A DNA stretch of 64,000 bases from CAZHTS01 sp964535315 (GTDB lineage Bacteria; Chloroflexota; Anaerolineae; Anaerolineales; Anaerolineaceae), in assembly GCA_964535315.1 (NCBI GenBank), contig CAZHTS010000013.1, forward strand, positions 12,731 to 76,730, given 5' to 3'. The notes under the pieces are model-generated. The model saw only the letters and a program-made list of their open reading frames with translations, did not search any database and was not told the DNA's origin. Shown here in pieces: positions 56,483 to 64,000 of this stretch (its first letter is position 1; each line of letters opens with the position of its first letter). Both the position numbers and the translations under genes were made by a program.

Positions 56483-56941
56483 ACCGCAGCCGCTATCCTG
56501 TGCATGTACGAGGACGTACGGGCGAGGCGCTGCCTCGCCCGCTTCCATGACCGCCGGACTCACCCGGTCTGGTTGTACGGGCAGGGTACAGTTTGGATGT
56601 ACGGTCTGGTTGTACGGGCAGAGTGTACGGTCTGGGTGTACGGTCTGGGTGTACGGGCGGGGTTCNNNNNNNNNNNNNNNNNNNNNNNNNNNNNNNNNNN
56701 NNNNNNNNNNNNNNNNNNNNNNNNNNNNNNNNNNNNNNNNNNNNNNNNNNNNNNNNNNNNNNNNNTGTACGGGCAGAGTGTACGGTCTGGGTGTACGGTC
56801 TGGGTGTACGGGCGGGGTTCACCCTCGCCCTCCGTGACCGCCGGCCAACCCGCCGGCAACCGCATGCCGTGCACCGGGCAGGCCCGCCCCCACATTCGCG
56901 GCTGCGTGCCAGGATGGCCCCTGCTTCTCACGGAGGCATGA
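56483..56941. repeat. Non-coding region with 13-bp tandem repeats and hairpin
   Basis: No gene is supported in this 459-nt gap. 56520-56540 is a 9-bp hairpin (GGGCGAGGC, GCT loop, complement). From about 56573 to 56820 there are copies of a 13-bp unit, TGTACGG(T/G)C(T/A)GGG-like, ending in GGGGTTC, interrupted by the N gap. Open reading frames crossing it are artefacts of a 13-bp period that shifts frame every unit. Likely a variable-number repeat between ferredoxin and the fumarase-like gene. Confidence 0.8.
56666..56765. other. Assembly gap of 100 N
   Basis: Exactly 100 undetermined bases. The 55 bases before it (56611-56665) and after it (56766-56820) are identical, so the true distance is unknown and the two contig ends may overlap, with no missing sequence at all or a collapsed repeat array. 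Confidence 0.98.
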
Positions 56942-58398
<1,457 letters not shown>

Positions 58399-58402
<4 letters not shown>

Positions 58403-59142
58403 CCCGCCCGGCTGGCGTACAACGCCGCGCCGACGATCCCGGCCTGATTTTGCAATTGGGCCGGGATAATGGGCGCATTGGTTTTGATATACGGCAGAAA
58501 ACGGTCCGGTTCTTTGCTGACCCCGCCCCCCACGATAAACACGGTCGGCCAGAACAGGCGCTCGAGCATTTGGAAATACTGCTGCAAGCGACCGCCGCCC
58601 CATTCGCTCCAGCTCAGGTTTTTGCGTTTGCGGGCGGCGTCCGAGGCGCGCACCTCGGCGTCTTTACCGTCCATCTCCAGATGGCCCAGTTCGGTGTTGG
58701 GCACCAGGTACCCGTCGGTAAACACCGCTGTACCCAGACCGGTGCCGATGGTCACCATAATCACCACCCCCTTGGGGTAGGCCCGCCCTGCGCCGAAAGT
58801 CATCTCGGCCACCCCGGCCGCATCCGCGTCGTTGACCACGCGGGTGGGACATCCCGTCGTCTGACTGAACAATTCTTCAGCATGGATGCCAATCCAATCC
58901 TTGTGAATATTGGCAGCCGTCATCGCCACCCCACCGCGCACCGCCGCCGGGAAGCCGCAGCCCACCGCCCCCTGCCATTGGAACTGCCGGACGAGCTGGC
59001 AAACCGTGTTCGCCACGTCCTCCGGCAACGCCAGTTCTGGCGTCGGCAGGCGCAGCCGCTCTGAAAGCAGGGCCCCGGTTTCAACGTCTACCAGTGCACC
59101 TTTAATTCCCGAACCGCCAATATCAATTCCTAACACAGACAT
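58399..59142 (-). CDS. ppgK: Polyphosphate glucokinase-like ROK kinase
   Basis: A 247-residue ROK kinase with GIDIGGSGIKGALVD, VVNDADAAGVAEMTFG, TIGTGLGTAVF and ELGHLEMDGKDAEVRAS. It lacks the Cys-rich zinc segment, and the GSGIKG phosphate loop with EMDGKDAE matches the polyphosphate/ATP glucokinase group. AGGAGG lies 5 nt before the ATG (59142). It would feed glucose into the glycogen and pentose phosphate enzymes here. It ends on the fumarase-like gene. Confidence 0.9.
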
Positions 59143-59192
59143 AGTTTCCTCCTGATTCAGGCTGACAGAGCTATTCACAGTCTTATACCGGC

Positions 59193-60338
59193 TCACGGGC
59201 AACCATTTTGCAAATGCTGTTCGTATGTTTCGGCAAAATTATGCTGGCCGGACTGATCGCAACGGGCGCGGAAGTAATAATACGGGGTCTGCGCCGGGTA
59301 AGCCACGGCCTGCAAGGCCGGCAGCCCCGGGTTACAGATCGGGCCGGGTGGCAGACCTGGATTTTGATAGGTGTTATACGGTGAGTTAATTTGCAGGTCG
59401 GCGGCGGTCAACGGATTGCTCCACCATACACCCTGTACTGTATTATATCCGATGGCGTACTGAATGGTTGGATCGCTGGCCAGGTTAATCCCGGCCGCCA
59501 GCCGGTTGTAGAAGACCGAGGCAATGATGGGCTGCTCATCCACCAGCATTGCCTCACGCTGCACCAGCGAGGCCATCGTCACCGCCTGGCGCACATCCAG
59601 CCCGTTGCGCTGGAAGGCCTGGCGCATTTCGGGCGTCACCTGCTGGTCAAAGCGCTGGACGAACAGCGAGACAACATCCTCCGCTTTGGCTTCCCGGCGC
59701 AAGGGATACGTGTCGGGCAGGAGAAAACCCTCCAGCGAGCTGCCCTGCAGCCAGTCGCCGGCCGGCAGCGACCGGGTATTGGGGGCGTGTACGCTGCGCA
59801 AAAAATCCTGCTCGCTGATCTGAAGCCCATATACCGGCAGCGCTGCGGCAATCTCCTCCACCCGCCAGCCGGGCAAAATGCGGAAGCTCACATCCTGCGG
59901 GGTGGCATCTTGCAGGGCGCGGGCGATCTGGATGGCGTTCATCGCCGGGCTGAGCTGGCGCTGCCCGGCCTGCACGCCGGTATCCAGACCGGCATAGGTC
60001 AGATACAGGCTGAAGGTATCGGCGCTGTGCACCAGCCCCAGGTCCTGCAAGCGCATGGAGATCGAAGATACCGATTCGCCGAACTCGATCACAAATGGCA
60101 TGGGCTGCCCGAGCCGGTCCACCGGGTCGAGTAAATCCGTCTGGTTCCATAACAAACGCAGCGAATAGGTAATACGCTGTGTCTGGCTCAGGCGGGCGCT
60201 GGGCGGGCCAAACCGCCGCGTCGCCACCTCGGGGGCCTGATCCAGGATGAAGAAAAAGCTGCTGACCAGCAGGCACAGCAGCAGCAAAAGCGCCAACACA
60301 GCCAGGCGAGGAGCGTTGGAGCGGCGCGCAGCGGTCAT
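59193..60338 (-). CDS. mltG: Endolytic murein transglycosylase MltG (YceG)
   Basis: A 381-residue, single-pass membrane protein (helix at about 13-33) that cuts nascent peptidoglycan strands to end their growth. A LysM-like region precedes the YceG domain, which includes LEGFLLPDTYPLRREA, ASLVQREAMLVDEQPIIASVFYNRL and NLASDPTIQYAIG. The common VEKE of the active region is VQRE, so the first Glu is lost; the second remains. NSPYNTYQNPGLPPGPICNPG closes the domain. It lies 19 nt after ruvX on the same strand. Confidence 0.93.
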   Translation of the reverse strand: MTAARRSNAPRLAVLALLLLLCLLVSSFFFILDQAPEVATRRFGPPSARLSQTQRITYSLRLLWNQTDLLDPVDRLGQPMPFVIEFGESVSSISMRLQDLGLVHSADTFSLYLTYAGLDTGVQAGQRQLSPAMNAIQIARALQDATPQDVSFRILPGWRVEEIAAALPVYGLQISEQDFLRSVHAPNTRSLPAGDWLQGSSLEGFLLPDTYPLRREAKAEDVVSLFVQRFDQQVTPEMRQAFQRNGLDVRQAVTMASLVQREAMLVDEQPIIASVFYNRLAAGINLASDPTIQYAIGYNTVQGVWWSNPLTAADLQINSPYNTYQNPGLPPGPICNPGLPALQAVAYPAQTPYYYFRARCDQSGQHNFAETYEQHLQNGCP

Positions 60339-60357
60339 GACGATCAAACCTTTCTTT

Positions 60358-60816
60358 TTAAATGATTTCGGGGGCTTCGCTCACGCCGGGGCTCGCCGGC
60401 GGCGCATGAGCATCCAGATAAGATTGCAAGATAACCACCGCGGCGATCTCATCCAGGTGGCCGCGGCGCTTACGCCGCGAAACACCCATCGCCCGGCGCG
60501 CCTCCTGGGCGGCGTTGGTGCTGCCGCTCTCGTCCCACAACATGATTGGCAAGGTGGTCAGAGCGCGCAGGGCTTCGGCCAGGTTGGCCGCCCGCCGCGC
60601 CGAAAGGGTGAGTTCGCCGTTGGCGCCCAACGCCTGCCCAATGACGATACATACCGCCTGCCGTTCCCCGGCCAGGCGCACGATCGCCTCTGCATCTGCG
60701 GCGCGCGATACGTGTTGCAGCACCTGCCAGGGGTTGGCAATGGTGGCGCTGGGGTCGCTGATCGCCAGGCCAATGCGCTTTTCGCCCGGATCAACGCACA
60801 ACACCCGCCCGCTCAC
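60358..60816 (-). CDS. ruvX: RuvX/YqgF-family putative pre-16S rRNA nuclease/Holliday resolvase
   Basis: A 152-residue RNase H-fold protein: VLCVDPGEKRIGLAISD with the first catalytic Asp, IVIGQALGANGELT, LWDESGSTNAAQEA and HLDEIAAVVILQSYLD. The E. coli homologue YqgF processes 16S rRNA 5' ends. GTG 60816 is set by GGAGG 7 nt upstream; the gene overlaps the preceding one by 4 nt and mltG follows. Confidence 0.92.
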   Translation of the reverse strand: MSGRVLCVDPGEKRIGLAISDPSATIANPWQVLQHVSRAADAEAIVRLAGERQAVCIVIGQALGANGELTLSARRAANLAEALRALTTLPIMLWDESGSTNAAQEARRAMGVSRRKRRGHLDEIAAVVILQSYLDAHAPPASPGVSEAPEII

Positions 60817-62321
60817 CTCTGCACCTCCACCTGAATGCGGAAAGGCAGATACGGCAGACGCCCCCACCAGCTCGGGAAAAGCTCGATCTGCGGCGGCCGC
60901 CGCAGGTCGAGCATGGCCTGCAAAGCCTGGCCGGCTTCGTCCGGGCGCTTGCCCAACAACGCCTGAATGACGGCCTCATGCGACCAATCGGCGCGCAGGC
61001 GGCGGCTGGCGGCAATTTCCCAACGCACCTGCCCGCCTAATACCTGTCCGGGCTCGCTGATCTGTTCCACCACCAGGCTGTCGGCCAGCGGAACATAGCC
61101 GGTCGGGACGCCGGCGTCCAGGGCAGCGGCAGCCGAGCGTTGGATATCTTCCTGGCGCACGTACCAGGCGGAGAAACTCACCCGCAACGTCAGCCGCAGC
61201 CGGTCGGCGGGTTGTCCCGCCGGCGGGTCGCGCTGCTCCTCGAGCATCTCTTCCTGGCGCAGGCTGGATATCAACACGCTCTGTCCGGGGGCCAGCTGGC
61301 TGTTAATCTCCTGCAAGGCGGTCTGGCGCAGCGAATCGAGCAGGCGCTGGCGCACCTTTTGATAATCCGCATCATCCGGCGCCGGTCCACGACGATCGGC
61401 GCCGCCCTGCATGGCGTCGGGGTTGGTGACCGTCAGGCTCAACCCAAGCGCGCCTTCCAGGGCGTTGATCGTTTCAGCCGCCACATTGCCCTGTGTACCG
61501 GGCGTCAGGGCGCGCGCCTCAACCAGCACTGCCTGTCCGGGCCCGGCCGGCACCGTAGCGGTCTGGAGAGTCTCAAAACGCACCGGCGGATCGGACAGGG
61601 TCAGCGCCACCAGCCCGGCCGGCGCTTCCACGGCGCGATCGCTCAGATTGGAAAGTTTGAGCGTCCCGTGCGCCGGCTGATCGGGGACGGTGGCATAAGC
61701 GCTGCTGGGGGTCTCATCCTTGCCTTCCACCGTTACCGTGAGGACGTTAGCCGGGAGCGCCCCGGCAAAATTGGCCGCCAGGATATCCGGGGCGGCATAC
61801 ACCGGCAGAGTCAGCGCCTGAGTCTGTTCGCCGGGCGCCAGCACCACCCGCGCCCCGGGCAGAAAGAAGAACACCAACGCCAGGACGGACAGCAAGCCCA
61901 ACGCCAGCAGCCCCAGACGCCGGAACGGATGCGCTTCCAACGGCTCCGGACGAGGGCGCAAGGCGCCGCGCTGTGCAGCCAGTTCATCCCAAGCGGGCCG
62001 GCCGCTGCGCCGCCCCAACCTGCGGCGGACGCGCACCCGCCGCCATGCACGGCGTTGCGCCTCGGCCGCACCGGCGAATACCGGCACACCCAGCGCCTGC
62101 GCCTGGACGATCACTTCCGGGTTGTGCGTCACCAACGCCAGCTGGATGGCCAACGTCTGGCTGTAACGCAGCAAGAGCAGCAACTCCAGCCGGCGTTGCA
62201 GGATTGCGTCCCGCGGCGCCGGCCAGACGAGCACAACGCGTCCCTCGCCACAACGGCGTATTTTTTCCTGCGTCGAGGCCACATTATCGGTGCTCTCCAG
62301 TTGGACGACGGTCGTGTTCAT
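60813..62321 (-). CDS. Baseplate-J-like membrane protein, function unknown
   Basis: A 502-residue protein. An N-terminal domain (1-90: VVQLESTDNVASTQEKIRR, LALVTHNPEV) of Rossmann-like look leads to an Arg-rich stretch (about 85-130) and one membrane helix (about 133-155). The external remainder includes LTPGTQGNVAAETINALEG and LTVTNPDAMQGGADRRGPAPDD, close to the baseplate J/gp47 family. No other phage-tail gene lies nearby, so it is probably a cell-envelope protein rather than a tail part. It is coupled to ruvX and mltG, hinting at cell-wall work. Confidence 0.75.
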   Translation of the reverse strand: MNTTVVQLESTDNVASTQEKIRRCGEGRVVLVWPAPRDAILQRRLELLLLLRYSQTLAIQLALVTHNPEVIVQAQALGVPVFAGAAEAQRRAWRRVRVRRRLGRRSGRPAWDELAAQRGALRPRPEPLEAHPFRRLGLLALGLLSVLALVFFFLPGARVVLAPGEQTQALTLPVYAAPDILAANFAGALPANVLTVTVEGKDETPSSAYATVPDQPAHGTLKLSNLSDRAVEAPAGLVALTLSDPPVRFETLQTATVPAGPGQAVLVEARALTPGTQGNVAAETINALEGALGLSLTVTNPDAMQGGADRRGPAPDDADYQKVRQRLLDSLRQTALQEINSQLAPGQSVLISSLRQEEMLEEQRDPPAGQPADRLRLTLRVSFSAWYVRQEDIQRSAAAALDAGVPTGYVPLADSLVVEQISEPGQVLGGQVRWEIAASRRLRADWSHEAVIQALLGKRPDEAGQALQAMLDLRRPPQIELFPSWWGRLPYLPFRIQVEVQR

Positions 62322-62332
62322 GGCTATTTCTG

Positions 62333-62338
62333 ATTATA
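62333..62338 (-). promoter_or_regulatory. Possible -10 box of the baseplate-J-ruvX-mltG operon
   Basis: Minus-strand TATAAT at 62338-62333, 12 nt before the ATG at 62321; no clear -35 and no ribosome site fits in the short leader. Confidence 0.4.
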
Positions 62339-62372
62339 CTAGAGAGTCGGCAATTGGCATTTTAGAGAAGGA

Positions 62373-62401
62373 TTGTAATCCGGCAAATAGCGATGGATAA
62401 T
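62373..62401 (+). promoter_or_regulatory. Promoter of the DODA-type dioxygenase gene
   Basis: TTGTAA (62373-62378), 17-bp spacer, GATAAT (62396-62401). AAGGAG lies at 62429-62434 before the start. Confidence 0.5.
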
Positions 62402-62438
62402 AGAACAAGACACTCTTGCACTTGTGTGAAGGAGCATG

Positions 62439-63260
62439 ATGGACACAATCCCTTCTCATGATACCCCTGAACCCATGCCGGTGTTGTTCGTCGGTCACGG
62501 CAGCCCGATGAACGCCATCCAAAGCAACCGCTTCTCGCAACAATGGCGCGCCATAGGCCGGGAACTCCCCACCCCAAAAGCTATTCTGTGCATTTCGGCG
62601 CACTGGGAAACCCCTGGAACCTGGGTGACTGCCATGCAGCAGCCGCGCACCATCCACGATTTTGGCGGTTTTCCGCGAGAATTGTACCAGATCCAATACC
62701 CGGCGTCCGGCAGCCCCTGGCTGGCGGGCGAAACCCGCGACGCCATCACCAACACCCTGGTCGGGCTGGACGAAAAATGGGGCCTGGATCACGGCTGCTG
62801 GAGTATACTGGTGCACCTGTTCCCATTGGCCGATATCCCGGTGGTGCAGTTGAGCCTGGATTATACTCAGCCGGCCAGCGAACATTACGCCCTGGCCCGC
62901 CAGCTGGCGCCGCTGCGCCGCAAGGGCGTGCTCATCCTGGGCAGCGGCAACATGGTGCACAACCTGCGCCGCGTCGTCCTGCGCAACAATGACCCCGCCA
63001 CGTTTAACGAACCGTTCGGACTGGATTGGGCCCTCGCCGCCAACCAGCTCTTCAAACAATTGATCGACGAAAACCGGCATCCGGAGCTGATTGATTACCC
63101 CAAGCTCGGCGAGGCCGTACAACTGGCCGTACCCACCCCCGAACATTATCTCCCTCTGCTGTATATCCTGGCCCTGAAAGAAGAGCAGGAGGCCATCACC
63201 TACTTCAACGACCTGCCCCTGGCCGGCTCGTTGACGATGACCTCGCTGCTCATTGCCTGA
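62439..63260 (+). CDS. ygiD: LigB-family extradiol dioxygenase, 4,5-DOPA dioxygenase (YgiD) type
   Basis: A 273-residue class III extradiol ring-cleavage enzyme. VLFVGHGSPMNAIQ and CISAHWETPGTWV hold the two His metal ligands of this subgroup, FGGFPRELYQIQYPA and WGLDHGCWSILVHLFPLADIPVVQLS follow, then LILGSGNMVHNLR and PTPEHYLPLLYIL with the last His. Natural substrate unknown; relatives cleave catechols such as DOPA. Two tandem ATGs (62436, 62439) exist; the second has better ribosome-site spacing. It stands alone behind a short promoter. Confidence 0.92.
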   Translation: MDTIPSHDTPEPMPVLFVGHGSPMNAIQSNRFSQQWRAIGRELPTPKAILCISAHWETPGTWVTAMQQPRTIHDFGGFPRELYQIQYPASGSPWLAGETRDAITNTLVGLDEKWGLDHGCWSILVHLFPLADIPVVQLSLDYTQPASEHYALARQLAPLRRKGVLILGSGNMVHNLRRVVLRNNDPATFNEPFGLDWALAANQLFKQLIDENRHPELIDYPKLGEAVQLAVPTPEHYLPLLYILALKEEQEAITYFNDLPLAGSLTMTSLLIA

Positions 63261-63493
63261 CATGCACCTGTAAGCGCTTGCCGTCTGGCGTTTTACCGCT
63301 GCCCACCGTCCCAGACGATAAAACGGCATGTTCACTATCACGCCCGGTTTTTTAGACGACAACTGCCCTTCTTTTTCAGCCTGAAGCACCTCGGCAGCCG
63401 ATTTCAAGTCACGCCCCGTCACGCCGTCCTGCCAGCGCACCGGCACGATCTGGCGCAAGGGCGAGTAGCCGGGCGTTCCGGGTGGGTTATTCT
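63261..63493. other. Non-coding gap between ygiD and the copA pseudogene
   Basis: 233 nt without a supported gene. The minus strand has an open frame here that continues as antisense of ygiD; I see no ribosome site or known motif, though its first 70 codons could be a gene remnant left from the same decay as the ATPase. Confidence 0.5.
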
Positions 63494-64000
63494 TTAGATC
63501 TCCTCGCCGCGCAAACGCAGGCTGTTGCCGACGACAAACACGCTGCTAAATGCCATGACGCCTGCCGCCAGCACAGGGATGAGATACCCCAGCGCTGCGG
63601 CCGGAATGAGCACCACGTTATAAAAGAAAGCCCAAAACAGGTTCTGGCGGATGGTGGTCAGCGTGGCGCGTGATAACCGGATGGCGCGCACCCCCTGCCC
63701 GGCCACGGCGCTGAAACCCTCGATGGAGGCCAGAACAGTTCGCACTCGCCGGCCTCAGCCACGATGGCCTCCGCCAACGGATGTTCAGAACTCCGCTCGA
63801 CCGATGCCGCCAGACGCAGCAATTCGGCCTCCCCACCGGCAAAATCGCCGGCAACGATGTCCGTCACCGCCGGTTGGCCGCGGGTGATGATGCCGGTCTT
63901 ATCCAACACGACCATCTCGGCGCCCTTGCCGCTGCCCACCATGACCGCCGTGGGCGTCGCCAGCCCCATGGCGCACGGGCAGGCAATGACCAGCACCGCC
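63494..64000 (-). pseudogene. Decayed second copper-type P1B ATPase, cut by window edge
   Basis: Minus-strand fragments match CopA in order, but the reading is broken. 64000-63750 reads LVIACPCAMGLATPTAVMV...GAEM, joined directly to VVLDKTGIITRG, so about 18 residues present in the intact CopA (16961-19366) are missing. After VAEAG the frame shifts near 63745-63750 and continues as LASIEGFSAVAGQGV, then jumps to RAIRLSRATLTTIRQNLFW, losing most of the ATP-binding half, including the GDGVNDAP motif. The last helix (AAGVMAFSSVFVVGNSLRLR) is kept. It cannot pump. The 5' part lies beyond the window. Confidence 0.88.

Noticed and set aside
56573..56820. CRISPR array
   Set aside because: Units are 13 bp head to tail with no unique spacers, and no cas genes are in the window.
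60813..62321. Prophage remnant based on the baseplate-J similarity
   Set aside because: No other phage genes, att sites or integrase are present; the gene is coupled to housekeeping ruvX and mltG.
62334..63458. A 374-codon minus-strand open frame covering ygiD
   Set aside because: Most of it is antisense to the clearly recognised dioxygenase. Only its first part lies in non-coding DNA and shows no motif.

Overview
This is a GC-rich bacterial chromosomal window with tightly packed genes, many 1-16 nt overlaps, clear AGGAGG-type ribosome sites and sigma70-like promoters. The gene set suggests a Chloroflexota bacterium, probably Anaerolineae-like. Reasons are a Tad pilus locus with no outer-membrane secretin, a fused transaldolase/glucose-6-phosphate isomerase, a type 2 IPP isomerase beside a polyprenyl synthase, a giant BadF/HgdB-type activase fusion, and a baseplate-J-like protein beside RuvX and MltG. 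The taxonomy is an inference, because no rRNA is present. I see no tRNA, rRNA, CRISPR array, prophage or insertion sequence. A run of exactly 100 N at 56666-56765, flanked by identical 55-bp sequence, shows that this is a draft scaffold.

Layout. 79-5416: a GAF-GGDEF diguanylate cyclase followed by a membrane-anchored kinase-like/WD40 protein whose catalytic Asp is replaced by Asn. 5472-8569: cobamide tail assembly and remodelling (cobT-cobS-cbiR-cobU), then a ROK sugar kinase. 9589-14903 (minus): non-oxidative pentose phosphate operon tkt-rpiB-tal/pgi. 15003-16898: a large polytopic membrane protein. 16961-20010 (minus): copper operon csoR-copZ-copA with a consensus promoter and a perfect-arm 30-bp CsoR-type operator. 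20026-24333: a 1435-residue double activase/HgdB-like iron-sulfur protein, then a single short ChrA. 25066-29825: TlpA-like thioredoxin, an Lgt-like membrane protein, folB, folE, prenyl synthase, fni and a lone acyl carrier protein. 29917-31922: sucCD. 32094-33722: an SPFH protein with a C-terminal helix-turn-helix and a small partner.

33990-40210 is a compact Tad/Flp pilus locus: a 48-residue Flp pilin, cpaB, a receiver-ParA (cpaE/tadZ) protein, tadA, tadB and tadC. It is followed by a comF-like gene, hpf, efp (with Arg at the loop tip), a small Cys-rich protein, a HAD-DinB fusion and ftsH. 46016-47312 (minus): yraN and miaA. 47541-55005: cinA with a degenerate second domain, an amidohydrolase-CYTH fusion, and the glycogen operon glgA-glgC-malQ. 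55002-64000: an EamA transporter, a ferredoxin, the repeat/gap region, a class II fumarase/aspartase, ppgK, mltG, ruvX, the baseplate-J-like protein, a DODA-type dioxygenase, and at the right edge a decayed second copper ATPase.

Together the genes describe central carbon metabolism with glycogen storage (GlgA/GlgC/MalQ, two ROK kinases, Tkt/RpiB/Tal-Pgi, SucCD), cobamide salvage, copper efflux, isoprenoid supply, folate/pterin entry steps and a surface pilus. The most unusual items are the amidohydrolase-CYTH fusion, the pseudokinase-WD40 protein, the HAD-DinB fusion, the SPFH-HTH protein and the two-stage decay of the second CopA.
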